A stretch of DNA of 64,000 nt from Planctomycetes bacterium B3_Pla (GTDB taxonomy: Bacteria > Planctomycetota > Phycisphaerae > Sedimentisphaerales > Anaerobacaceae): contig NJBM01000005.1 of the NCBI GenBank assembly GCA_005223045.1, forward strand, positions 1 through 64,000, written 5' to 3'. The number at the start of each line of letters is the position of its first letter. Position 1 is the first letter of the stretch. Shown one piece after another: positions 25,040 through 33,847 of the stretch. The notes beneath the pieces are model-generated. The model saw only the letters and a program-made list of their open reading frames with translations. It had not been told where the DNA came from and searched no databases. A program made the position numbers and the translations under genes.

Positions 25040-27397
25040 TCACTCAACCTTCACCGAATCGGCCGGGCAGATTGTTTTGCAGGTGCCGCAGCGAATACAC
25101 TTCTCGTTGTCGATTTCGTGCTTTTCGTAAGGCTTGTACTCGATAGCATCGACCGGGCAGTGCTGAGCGCACAGCGTGCAGCCGATGCAGTCATCGGTCA
25201 CCGAATACGCAATAAGCGCCTTGCACCTGGCGGTCGGGCAGCGTTTTTCGATATGGGCCTCGTACTCGCTGCGAAAATACTTGATTGTCGAAAGGACCGG
25301 ATTCGGGGCCGTCTTGCCCAGCCCGCAGAGGCTCGAAGCTTTGATTATCTCCGCTAAGTGCTCGAGTTCATCAATATCGGTTTTCTTTCCCTCGCCCGCA
25401 CACAGCCTCTCGAGAATGTCGAGCATGCGCCTTGTCCCGATGCGGCAGAAAGTACACCTGCCGCAGGACTGGTTCTGCGTAAATTCGAGAAAGTATCTTG
25501 CGATGTCCACCATGCAGTCCGACTCGTCCAGCACGACAAGGCCGCCCGAGCCCATCATTGCCCCGACGTCTTTGAGCGTTTCATAGTCAACAGGTGTATG
25601 GGCCAGAGCTGCGGGCACGCATCCTCCCGAAGGCCCCCCGACCTGCACGGCTTTGAAGCGCAGCCCCCCTCCTATCCCGCCGCCGATATCGTGAATAATC
25701 TCGCGTATGGAAATACCCATGGGGACCTCAATGAGTCCTCCCCGCGCGACTTTCCCGGCCAGGGCAAAGACCTTCGTGCCCTTGCTGGTTCCCGTGCCGA
25801 GGTTGGCGAACTCCGCAGAGCCGCTGCGGATAATCCACGGTACCGCCGAGTACGTCTCAACGTTGTTGATAAGCGTGGGTTTTTCCCAAAGCCCGCTCTG
25901 GGCCGGGAACGGAGGTCTGAGCCGGGGCGTTCCCCGGCGTCCTTCTATACTGGCCAACAGGGCCGTTTCCTCGCCGCACACAAAAGCGCCCGCGCCGGGC
26001 ATGATTTGCAGGTTCAGCGAGAATCCGCTTTGCATAATATTGTCGCCGAGAAATCCGTGCCGGATGCACTTGTCTATGGCCTCGCTCACCCGCTCGACTG
26101 CCAGCGGATACTCGGCACGAATGTAGAGATAGCCTTCGTGGGCGCCGACGGCGTGAGCGGCTATAGCCATGCCTTCGAGGAGCCTGTACGGATACGACTC
26201 CATTAACATGCGATCCATGAACGCGCCGGGATCGCCTTCGTCGCCGTTGCAGACTATATACTTCTTCTCGGTCTTCTGGCTCCGCACGGCGGCCCATTTC
26301 AAGTGTGTTGGAAAGCCCGCCCCTCCCCTGCCGCGAAGCCCGCTCTTTTCAATCTCTGCGATGACCTGCTCGCCGTCCAGGTCCTCGATGCACGTCCTCA
26401 TGGCCTTGAACCCGTCCTTGCTCAAGTATTCATCGAGGTCAACCGGATCGATAACGCCGCAGTGCTCGGTGGCGATGTGCACCTGTTTGCCTAAGAAATC
26501 GGCGACGTGTCCTTCTCGCACGTTGATGGAGTGCCGCGTTATAGGTTCACTCGTCTGATCGGTCAGGATGCTGTCCAGCACGCCGGAGACTGTGTTGGAG
26601 ATTCTTCTCGTTGTTCCGGGCAGTTTGAAATGACGCAGCACAATAGACCTTGCATCTTCGGGCTGGACTTTTGCGTAGAGGTAGGACCTGTCGCCGGGTA
26701 GTACGATTTCCAGCAGCGGCGTCTGGTAACACATCCCCACGCAGCCGACCCGCTTGACCGGTACGTTGATCCCCGTCTGGCTTAATGTTTCATCCAGGGC
26801 CTTTTGCAGTTTGCCGCTGCCGCGGGCCACACAACAGGAACCCAGGCCGAGGCGGATCTCGCCGCCGGGGCTAACTTGTGCAGCTTTCGATTTGACTGCT
26901 TTGGCCCCTTCGGCGGCCCTGGCCTTTTCGTGCCTGAGATAATCGCTGAGAACCGTGGAAACCGAGTCGGGAGTAAGATGGCCGTATGTGACCTGGCCGA
27001 TCTGAACGGCCGGCGCCAGCGTGCAACAGCCTAAGCACGCTATTCTTTCAACGGTAAACAGTTTGTCCGAGTCGGTATCATCGTCATCGGGAATATTCAG
27101 GTGCCGCCGAAACGCATCGTATATCTGCTCGGCGCCTTTGACGTGACAAGCGGTGCCGACGCAGACGTTAACGATGTGCCGGCCGGCCGGGCGATGTCTG
27201 AACAGGTTGTAGAAAGTCGAGACGCCGGCAATCGACGCCGGAGTAATCTCAGTCAGCTCACAGATACGCTCGAGCGCTTCTTTGGGCAGGTAGCCGAACT
27301 CGCCTTGAACGGCCTGGAGTATCTCGAGCACTTTCTCTTTCGCCGTGCCGATTCTCTCGACTGCCTGGTCAATAAATGTCAAATCCAATTCACTCAT
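25040..27397 (-). CDS. NuoE-NuoF fusion (HydC-HydB-like) NADH-oxidising flavoprotein
   Basis: The 785-residue protein joins a NuoE/HydC 2Fe-2S domain (about 1-155, with CVGTACHVKGA and CLGCCTLAP) to a HydB-type protein: a second thioredoxin-like 2Fe-2S domain (about 180-270, GSCCVARGS and CVGMCYQTP), the FMN/NADH domain (GLRGRGGAGFP, CNGDEGDPGAFMDR, GAGAFVCGEETALLASIEG), an SLBB region, the 4Fe-4S site SCGRCTFCRIGTRRM, and a two-cluster ferredoxin at the end (CIGCTLCAQHCP, CIRCGTCKTICP). It should take electrons from NADH in the cytoplasm. No complex I membrane subunits or hydrogenase are nearby. I start at ATG 27397; there is no strong ribosome site. Confidence 0.85.
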   Translation of the reverse strand: MSELDLTFIDQAVERIGTAKEKVLEILQAVQGEFGYLPKEALERICELTEITPASIAGVSTFYNLFRHRPAGRHIVNVCVGTACHVKGAEQIYDAFRRHLNIPDDDDTDSDKLFTVERIACLGCCTLAPAVQIGQVTYGHLTPDSVSTVLSDYLRHEKARAAEGAKAVKSKAAQVSPGGEIRLGLGSCCVARGSGKLQKALDETLSQTGINVPVKRVGCVGMCYQTPLLEIVLPGDRSYLYAKVQPEDARSIVLRHFKLPGTTRRISNTVSGVLDSILTDQTSEPITRHSINVREGHVADFLGKQVHIATEHCGVIDPVDLDEYLSKDGFKAMRTCIEDLDGEQVIAEIEKSGLRGRGGAGFPTHLKWAAVRSQKTEKKYIVCNGDEGDPGAFMDRMLMESYPYRLLEGMAIAAHAVGAHEGYLYIRAEYPLAVERVSEAIDKCIRHGFLGDNIMQSGFSLNLQIMPGAGAFVCGEETALLASIEGRRGTPRLRPPFPAQSGLWEKPTLINNVETYSAVPWIIRSGSAEFANLGTGTSKGTKVFALAGKVARGGLIEVPMGISIREIIHDIGGGIGGGLRFKAVQVGGPSGGCVPAALAHTPVDYETLKDVGAMMGSGGLVVLDESDCMVDIARYFLEFTQNQSCGRCTFCRIGTRRMLDILERLCAGEGKKTDIDELEHLAEIIKASSLCGLGKTAPNPVLSTIKYFRSEYEAHIEKRCPTARCKALIAYSVTDDCIGCTLCAQHCPVDAIEYKPYEKHEIDNEKCIRCGTCKTICPADSVKVE

Positions 27398-27421
27398 ACG
27401 GATAATCGCGCCCAATCGCTG

Positions 27422-29143
27422 TCAAGGCTCCTGTTTTGCTTCGCTCCCTATACAGTACAGATTCTCCAGCCCGCGGATGTAGATGCGTCCGTCGGCAAAG
27501 GCCGGTGAGGCATGACACTTCTCACCCAGCTTGCATTTGGCCAGTTCTTTGTATTTCGGCTTGTATTCAGCGATGTGCATGACGCCGTCGTCGTCGAGCA
27601 GATACAGGCTGTCACCAACCAGACTCGGCGAGGCCAGTGTATATGCCTTCAAATCCTCCTCCCACAGCATCGTTCCATCCGAGGTCTTGTGGCAGCATAG
27701 CAGGCCGTCGCCCAGCAGAAAGATGTACTCACCGTCACTTACCGGCGAGCAGATGTCCGGCCCGCCCTCGTCGTTGATCCATGCGACATGAGTTTTGGTA
27801 ACATCACCCCGGCCGTCGGCGCGGATGGCAGCCAAATGTGTATATGGCTCTATGACAAATACCATTCCGTTCGCATAAATCGGCGTCGAGGCAATATCGC
27901 CGGCCAGGCATTGCGCCTTCCAGAGTTCTGCGCCGTTGGCCGGATCGTACGCTATGACCCAGGGATCGGCGCAGGTTATTAGCTGATGTGCGTCCCCGAC
28001 CTCGGTAACAACCGGCGAGCTCCATGAATTTGCTACCGGCCGCTTCGTTTTCCATACTATGTTGCCTGAGAATCCGTCCAGAGCGATCAGCTCGGAGATT
28101 CCGTCCTCGGCGCCTCCCTGGTCAAATTGGACCAAGACCAAATTTCGGTATATCGCCAGCGAGGCTGCGTATCCGTAGATGCTTTCGGGTATCCCCAGGC
28201 TTTTCTCCCATATCTTTCGCCCGGTGAAGTCGAAGCAGCCAACATCGCCGGTGACAAAAATGGCGCAAACCCATCGGCCGTTCGTCACGACCGTAGGCGT
28301 GGCATAACCCGTGTCCGACATCGGCTCATAGGGATCTTCATCGTCTTTGACGGGCACACGCGTGACGTCCCCCGTCCAGAGCAGATCGCCCGAGTCAGCG
28401 TCGAAACCGTAAACCTGCAGATCGTTCGGATCGCCGCCGGAGAGGAAAACCCGGTCGCCCCAGACGACAGGTGAACTGTTGCCGGGCAGCGGCACTTTGG
28501 TCTTCCATAGAATCCCTCGGCCCGTTTCACCGTCCCAGTCAGTCGGTACGTTTGCATGGGTGCTTATTCCCTGCCCGCCAGACCCGCGGAAGGATGGCCA
28601 GGGCGAAGAGACACTCGCCCCGTCCGCCTGGGTCAGATCAATGCTCGGCCCCATCATCAGCAGCAGAACGCCGGCGGCCAATATTACCACACCGGTAGTA
28701 ACGGCCCATCGACTCCACCTCGCCTCGCGGACCTGTCCGTTGCGCTCGTCAGCCGGCAAAGGTCGGGCCGGAAGTTTCTTCTTGAAGGCGCCGGCCCACT
28801 TTACACCGATCAGGAATACCACGATGCCGCCGAGAAGCAGATAGCCGCCTCGGTGGGCATAAGCCAGATGATGCATCTTTTGATGCCTGAACTGCAAATC
28901 TGCTAATCGGATCCTCAACGGGAGCTGCTCATTGTCGGGCTGCGTGCCAATTGCTGCTTTCATCGCCAACAACTCCTCTTCCAGCCTGGGTAGATTTATC
29001 CTTGCCTGGACATAATTGACCGTCATCAGTACAAGCACAATCAGGGAAAATCCCCCTCCGATGATGGCTGTCCAGACAGCGCATCTGCGCCACGGATTCT
29101 GCTCTTCGGTATTTCCTGCCGTCTGTTCAGTATTGGCATTCAT
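27422..29143 (-). CDS. Membrane-anchored PQQ-like beta-propeller protein
   Basis: The 573-residue protein has three membrane helices in its first 175 residues (about 23-44, 97-117, 148-168), with a helical region between the first two. A propeller follows from about 185 (SSPWPSFRGSGGQGIST onwards). Blade motifs include YGFDADSGDLLWTG and IALDGFSGNIVWKT. The propeller should face the extracytoplasmic side. No enzymatic residues are evident. It lies between the NuoEF-like gene and the polyferredoxin gene, so it may hold a redox complex at the membrane (inference). Confidence 0.75.
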   Translation of the reverse strand: MNANTEQTAGNTEEQNPWRRCAVWTAIIGGGFSLIVLVLMTVNYVQARINLPRLEEELLAMKAAIGTQPDNEQLPLRIRLADLQFRHQKMHHLAYAHRGGYLLLGGIVVFLIGVKWAGAFKKKLPARPLPADERNGQVREARWSRWAVTTGVVILAAGVLLLMMGPSIDLTQADGASVSSPWPSFRGSGGQGISTHANVPTDWDGETGRGILWKTKVPLPGNSSPVVWGDRVFLSGGDPNDLQVYGFDADSGDLLWTGDVTRVPVKDDEDPYEPMSDTGYATPTVVTNGRWVCAIFVTGDVGCFDFTGRKIWEKSLGIPESIYGYAASLAIYRNLVLVQFDQGGAEDGISELIALDGFSGNIVWKTKRPVANSWSSPVVTEVGDAHQLITCADPWVIAYDPANGAELWKAQCLAGDIASTPIYANGMVFVIEPYTHLAAIRADGRGDVTKTHVAWINDEGGPDICSPVSDGEYIFLLGDGLLCCHKTSDGTMLWEEDLKAYTLASPSLVGDSLYLLDDDGVMHIAEYKPKYKELAKCKLGEKCHASPAFADGRIYIRGLENLYCIGSEAKQEP

Positions 29144-29148
29144 TTGAG

Positions 29149-30447
29149 TTATCCAATCGTTTCGTTTGCTTTATTGAGCCTGACGTGCTCTCTCGGGCAG
29201 TATTTGAAACACCGACCGCACGCCAAGCAGCCTGCCCTCTCGGCTTCGTAGTCGGTCCTTCGCCGCCAGACGGACAGGCCGATTAGTTTAAGCCCGATCA
29301 CCAGCCCTATGAATCCTCCAAGTATCCAGCCGCCCAGCCCGAAATCGGCGCGGATGCTCGAAGCCTCGCCGTAAAGCTCTTTGATTTCTTTTCCGGACGC
29401 CCTGAAGGCCAGGCTGGCGTCGGTGGTCCCCTCTTCTTTGCCGGTCTCTTCCAACTGGACTCGCTCGGCGAGCCTGACTGTTTCGTGCATGCGCGCCGTG
29501 ACCTGCCTGAGACCGGACACCATCCATCCGCCCGAGAATATCAATACGGGCAAAAGAAGAATCAAAAACGCCAGCCGCTTCTTGCTCTTGATATAGATAT
29601 CTGCCGGCCATTCGGTTGCCGGCTCTCTTATAGCACCGAAAGGACACGAGTCTTCGCACAGCTTGCAGTGAACACACTCGTCGGGCGTAATTGTCACCCG
29701 CCATCTTGAGAGCCGTGACAGTTGTCTGAGAATCACGCCGTACGGGCACACAAACCGGCAGTAGGGCCTTCCCACGAAGACGCCTACGAGCAAAAAGCAC
29801 ACTCCGAGTATCAGAATATTCAAACTGCCTGTTAAACGGAAGAACGAAATAAACGGATCATACCTGCAAATCAGGAAAGCGCTGCCCGTTGCCGCGAATA
29901 AAACCGCCGCTCCCAAATAGATATACGCGAACAGCCGCAATGCACTTTCGGCCCACCTCGGCACCCGGACCGGACGCAACAGCACCACATCCTGTATCGC
30001 TCCCAATGGGCAGACCGCTGCACAGAAAGCCCTTCCGAAGAACAGCGTAAACACAAGCGGCAGCAGAAAAAACGCCAGGATTACAACCGGTACGGCATAG
30101 TCCCGGTCGAAAATTGACAAGACTATATTCTGGATTGCCCCTATCGGGCAGACACAACCTTCCCGCCAGAAGCCAAAGTAGAACAACGAAAACAGCATCA
30201 GGATAAACACCGCCCGCCGGCTGCGCTTCCTCAAGACCAGGTATGACGACAGACCAAGTGCCGCCAGGAGCACTACGGCATCGATGTACTCGTACACGTC
30301 CTGACGAGGGCCGGGAGTGGTCGGGCTTGGTATTACATGATGGGTCTCGACGAAATCAGGCGGGGGAAAGCGTTCGATCCCCGAGGCCACAGCGCACAGA
30401 ACTACCGACAGAACCATGCCGATTACAATGTTGCCGGGACGTATCAT
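29149..30447 (-). CDS. NapH/NosR-type membrane polyferredoxin
   Basis: The 432-residue protein has an N-terminal helix, several membrane segments, and three CxxxCP motifs of the NapH/NosR type (GCVCPIGAIQN, FCAAVCPLGAIQD, YCRFVCPYG). A 4Fe-4S ferredoxin domain follows (CVHCKLCEDSCPFGAI, about 258-275), then more helices, and a further CLACGRCFKYCP near the C-terminus. Proteins of this type carry electrons between the membrane or quinone pool and periplasmic partners. The start overlaps the stop of the exported ferredoxin gene by one base (TAATG). Confidence 0.85.
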   Translation of the reverse strand: MIRPGNIVIGMVLSVVLCAVASGIERFPPPDFVETHHVIPSPTTPGPRQDVYEYIDAVVLLAALGLSSYLVLRKRSRRAVFILMLFSLFYFGFWREGCVCPIGAIQNIVLSIFDRDYAVPVVILAFFLLPLVFTLFFGRAFCAAVCPLGAIQDVVLLRPVRVPRWAESALRLFAYIYLGAAVLFAATGSAFLICRYDPFISFFRLTGSLNILILGVCFLLVGVFVGRPYCRFVCPYGVILRQLSRLSRWRVTITPDECVHCKLCEDSCPFGAIREPATEWPADIYIKSKKRLAFLILLLPVLIFSGGWMVSGLRQVTARMHETVRLAERVQLEETGKEEGTTDASLAFRASGKEIKELYGEASSIRADFGLGGWILGGFIGLVIGLKLIGLSVWRRRTDYEAERAGCLACGRCFKYCPREHVRLNKANETIG

Positions 30448-31013
30448 TAAGCGTGGTCCACCTTTTTAAGTAGATAAGGCTCGTCGGCGGGGACCCGCTT
30501 GAACGCCGCTGAGGGACAAGCAACGGCAATGGAACACTCATTGCAATTCAGACAACGGTCCTGGCGGACCTGAAGGAACAGCGAGCCGTTCCCGAAGGCG
30601 GCGCAGCCCTTGACACACTTGGCACAGCCGATACAGAGTGATTCGTCGATTGTGTACTCGAAGTACGGTTCCTCCACAAATATTCGTTCTATCGCGCCGG
30701 TGGGACAAAGCTCATTTTCGGCGCCGGTGTCCAGGCCTGTCGCCCCCAGCTCGAAATAGCCCGGGCAGTGATCGCAATATCCGCATATCGCGTAAACCTG
30801 AACGCACTTGACGGCAGAGTCCTCCAGCACGCAGCAGGTAGCGCAGTTGTCGCACGCCACACAAAGAGCAGGATCGATCTGCCAGACCATGTCGGTTTTC
30901 CGGTTCTTATGGGCCGAGGTCCCGGCCACCATCCCCAGTGCAGCCAGGCAGCCTCCCCACAGACCGTCTTTGAGCAGGTTGCGCCTGTTGATTGTTTTAT
31001 TATCCTCTGTCAT
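30447..31013 (-). CDS. Tat-exported multi-cluster ferredoxin (NapG-like)
   Basis: The 188-residue protein has a twin-arginine start, INRRNLLKDGLWGGCLAALG (about 8-27), so it is probably exported folded. Cys motifs follow: CVACDNCATCC, CGYCDHC, CIGCAKCVKGC and CLNCNECSIAVACP. Together these suggest three or four iron-sulfur clusters, some with unusual spacing. It is comparable to NapG-type ferredoxins, which pair with NapH-like membrane proteins, and its neighbour is exactly that. It overlaps the small upstream gene by 14 bases. Confidence 0.8.
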   Translation of the reverse strand: MTEDNKTINRRNLLKDGLWGGCLAALGMVAGTSAHKNRKTDMVWQIDPALCVACDNCATCCVLEDSAVKCVQVYAICGYCDHCPGYFELGATGLDTGAENELCPTGAIERIFVEEPYFEYTIDESLCIGCAKCVKGCAAFGNGSLFLQVRQDRCLNCNECSIAVACPSAAFKRVPADEPYLLKKVDHA

Positions 31014-31248
31014 TTTCTACTCCCGCCGAAGTTTCTCTCGCCGATAAAGCCGCAGGCAGACCGCACCGCTCCAGAACCTCACAGCCAGTGCAGTGTCCAC
31101 TGTTAATGCACTTGCCCTCGCGCACCAGTCGCCGTCTCTTGGCAACTATGCCCGCCCCGCCGGCCGTCAGAAGTCCTAAAGCGACATATCGCAGCACTCC
31201 GGCAAACAGCTCTCTGCGATTTTGACTCTGTCCAAAACGTTTTCTCAT
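31000..31248 (-). CDS. Small Tat-signal protein with Cys motif, 82 aa
   Basis: The 82-residue protein has a twin-arginine-like N-terminus (QNRRELFAGVLRYVALGLLT, about 9-28) and a short mature part with KCINSGHCTGCEVLERCG. Four Cys could hold one cluster. The start overlaps the preceding stop (TAATG), and its end overlaps the exported ferredoxin gene by 14 bases. The tight packing suggests it works with that ferredoxin. The family is not recognised. Confidence 0.7.
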   Translation of the reverse strand: MRKRFGQSQNRRELFAGVLRYVALGLLTAGGAGIVAKRRRLVREGKCINSGHCTGCEVLERCGLPAALSARETSAGVENDRG

Positions 31249-32279
31249 TAGCGGCCCTTCATCCTGGTGAACACTCTGACAATATTCTTGATGGTGTCGA
31301 GCACTAACACGCGTCCCGCCGCATCGACAGTCACATCGAAACCGCCCGCCTGACACTCCTCCGGCAGGTTGCAAACCCTCAATTCGCCGTCCCTGACCAA
31401 CTGCTTGGGGCCGGCCACGACGCCCTGGAATTCTCCGTCGGCGTCATAGACTTTCACTCTGACCAGGCCCTTCTCACAGGTAACATAGCCGCCCCCCGGC
31501 AGCATGGCGATATTCACGGGATTGCAGCATCCGCAGAAGCCCTCGATCGCAACCGAAGCCTTGCCCCATGAAAACTCAAAATCCCCGTCGGACGTGTATG
31601 TCTCGACGCGGAGACGGCCGGGATTGACGACTCGAAGCAGGCCGTCCCTGGAAATAACCAGGTCGAAATAGGCACTTGGGATTACGAATCCTGGCACGTT
31701 TCTCTCAGGGTCTTTCCTGCCAATGTGCTTTACAACGTTGCCCGCCGCATCATAGTGGACGATTATGCGGTTGCCCGCATCGGCAACGAAAACATCGTCC
31801 CGTGAGACGGCAATACTCGTCAATATCGCATCATCCCCCAGACTGTCCCACCTCGCCCGGCGCTGGCCCTGAGCATTGTAGATTTCCACGTGGTCCTTTA
31901 GCCCGACAAATACATCGCCGTCGGCCGCAACGGTCAGGCATCGCGGCATATCGGCAAGCTTGATCTCACCCAGCAGATCGCCGCTCGCCGAAAACATGCG
32001 AATTGATCTGTCGCCGGCCACGTAGATCGAGCCGGTCGAGTCCAAAGCTATTGCGTGCGATTCGGCAAAGCCGGTGACAATCGCCCTGGCCGATTCTTCG
32101 TAGAGAATCAGGTTGGGATCGACGTGCGCCAGCTCTTTGATATCGTATGCAAATTCTTTTACGCCTTTGTTGCCGAGCACGTCCAGCCCGACAACGGCGA
32201 TAATGCCGACCACAACTGCCAGCGCAATGAGCACACCGACCAAGATGTTGATATTTAGTTTTCCTGATGTACTGTTCAT
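31248..32279 (-). CDS. NHL-type beta-propeller with N-terminal membrane anchor
   Basis: The 343-residue protein has a signal anchor (about 8-32) and repeats of the NHL type from about 65 (GSIYVAGDRSIRMFSASGDLLG, DDVFVADAGNRIIVHYDAAGNVV). An unusual FCGCCNP segment sits in the middle of the propeller and two further Cys occur near the end (CNLPEEC). NHL propellers bind proteins or carry ligands outside the cytoplasm. The Cys could bind a cofactor in this iron-sulfur setting (inference). Confidence 0.72.
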   Translation of the reverse strand: MNSTSGKLNINILVGVLIALAVVVGIIAVVGLDVLGNKGVKEFAYDIKELAHVDPNLILYEESARAIVTGFAESHAIALDSTGSIYVAGDRSIRMFSASGDLLGEIKLADMPRCLTVAADGDVFVGLKDHVEIYNAQGQRRARWDSLGDDAILTSIAVSRDDVFVADAGNRIIVHYDAAGNVVKHIGRKDPERNVPGFVIPSAYFDLVISRDGLLRVVNPGRLRVETYTSDGDFEFSWGKASVAIEGFCGCCNPVNIAMLPGGGYVTCEKGLVRVKVYDADGEFQGVVAGPKQLVRDGELRVCNLPEECQAGGFDVTVDAAGRVLVLDTIKNIVRVFTRMKGR

Positions 32280-32350
32280 ATTGGCACCTCAGTCGCTTCT
32301 AAAAGCGAATCATTATAGCACAAAAAGCGTTTCTCTTCAACGCAGCGGTC

Positions 32351-33820
32351 CTACTGCCCGGATATGTCAAGGCATACCATTTGGTTCATGTCGCGTGCAA
32401 TCAGCCTGCCGGACGCAATCGCCAACGGGCCCCACGATTCGTGCCCGTCCATCACCTTTGCCTTGGCAAGCTCGACGTAGCCGGACCCGCCGGGCTTGAC
32501 TAAGCTCAGTTCTCCCGAGTCGTTCATAATGTAGATTAGTCCGTTGGCGATAGTGAACGGGCCATGACCAAACTTGTTGGCGCTTGTGCTGGTCCAGACG
32601 ACGTTGCCCTCCAGGTCAAGGCAGATCAGTTGCTCATCCCGCACGACCGGACTGACCCCGTAGATATAGCCCTCGTAAAGGATCGGAGTCTGCTGCATTG
32701 AGCCAAACACGTCCGTCGGATGGAGAAACTGCGGTTCGGCAGTAATCCGGCCATCGACCTCGGTAAGTCGCAGCATCATGCAGCCGCGTTCATACTCGTT
32801 GTAGCCGGCTGTGAGAAATATCCTGTCTCGGCCCACAACAACCGGCATCGGGACACTGTAGCCTACTTTCCACTCTTCGGTCTTCCACAGGACGCTGCCG
32901 TCCTTGGCCGAGACGCCTACGACTCCCCCCTTCTTGTTGTTGCCGCCGCTATATATGTAAAAACGCTTACCGCCAAACTCCATGGGAACGATAGACGAAT
33001 GAGTCATTAGCCAGCCGTCCGGATTGGGCGTTTGCCAGACGATCTCGCCGCTCTCGCAATCGACAGCCATCATCAGGACGCCACCCTCAAGAGCAGTAAT
33101 TTCGTTGCTGTCGGCGACGTTGATGTTGCCTGCCGGGGCGACGATAGCCTTGTCATCCTCGATTACCGGGCACTGCGCCGTGTACCACATGGGTATTTTC
33201 GTGCCGAATTCCCTGACAAGGTTGAACATCCAGCGAAAATTGCCCGTCGTCGAATCCAGACACGTCACGTGACCTTTGGGCCCCATTGTAACGACGTATT
33301 TCTCCGTCACTGTCGGCACAGTCCGGCTCATGCCGTGATTGCGTTTTATCTTGACCGGATAGGAGTACCGCCAGATATCCCTGCCGTTCGCGAGCGACAG
33401 GCATCGAACTACGTCCGCCTGAGCCTCGCGGTCATAATCCATGACATAAACCCGCCCGGCAAAGATAGCCGCGCCGGCGAAACCTTCCCCGACCTCAATA
33501 GACCAAAGGACCTTGGGGCCTTCCGCGGGCCATGTTTTTGCAAGGGGTACATCCTCGGTGCTTATTGCGTCGAAGTTTGCCCCCCTGAATCTGGGCCACG
33601 CACCGGGCAGATCCGCCGGAACGCCATCGAATGCGGCCAGTGCGCCCGTTATCTTTATAGGCTCGTTGGCGTCAACGATCTCTATTGGTCTGCCGTCGCG
33701 GCCAGGCAGCCGCTGGGTGAAGTCCACACCTGCGTCGGCGCTAAGCCATACGTACAGCAATACCACCGCCGCAGTGGCTAAGCCAAAAGGTATCGTCTTT
33801 GCAATAGCAGATTTTTTCAT
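32351..33820 (-). CDS. PQQ-like beta-propeller protein with signal anchor
   Basis: The 489-residue protein starts at ATG 33820, preceded by GGGGAG. It has a hydrophobic N-terminus (about 12-28), then WPRFRGANFDAIST and a set of propeller blades (CLSLANGRDIWRY, CLDSTTGNFRWMF, GVSAKDGSVLWKT). PQQ dehydrogenase catalytic residues are not seen. It closely resembles the propeller at 22142-23386 in style. It lies 28 bases after the ABC permease gene. Confidence 0.78.
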   Translation of the reverse strand: MKKSAIAKTIPFGLATAAVVLLYVWLSADAGVDFTQRLPGRDGRPIEIVDANEPIKITGALAAFDGVPADLPGAWPRFRGANFDAISTEDVPLAKTWPAEGPKVLWSIEVGEGFAGAAIFAGRVYVMDYDREAQADVVRCLSLANGRDIWRYSYPVKIKRNHGMSRTVPTVTEKYVVTMGPKGHVTCLDSTTGNFRWMFNLVREFGTKIPMWYTAQCPVIEDDKAIVAPAGNINVADSNEITALEGGVLMMAVDCESGEIVWQTPNPDGWLMTHSSIVPMEFGGKRFYIYSGGNNKKGGVVGVSAKDGSVLWKTEEWKVGYSVPMPVVVGRDRIFLTAGYNEYERGCMMLRLTEVDGRITAEPQFLHPTDVFGSMQQTPILYEGYIYGVSPVVRDEQLICLDLEGNVVWTSTSANKFGHGPFTIANGLIYIMNDSGELSLVKPGGSGYVELAKAKVMDGHESWGPLAIASGRLIARDMNQMVCLDISGQ

Positions 33821-33847
33821 GCACTCCCCGCCGGGACTTCGCTGCAT

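Noticed and set aside
25040..27397. Part of respiratory complex I
   Set aside because: No Nuo membrane or hydrophilic partner genes flank it, and the extra domains are of the HydB/HydC type.
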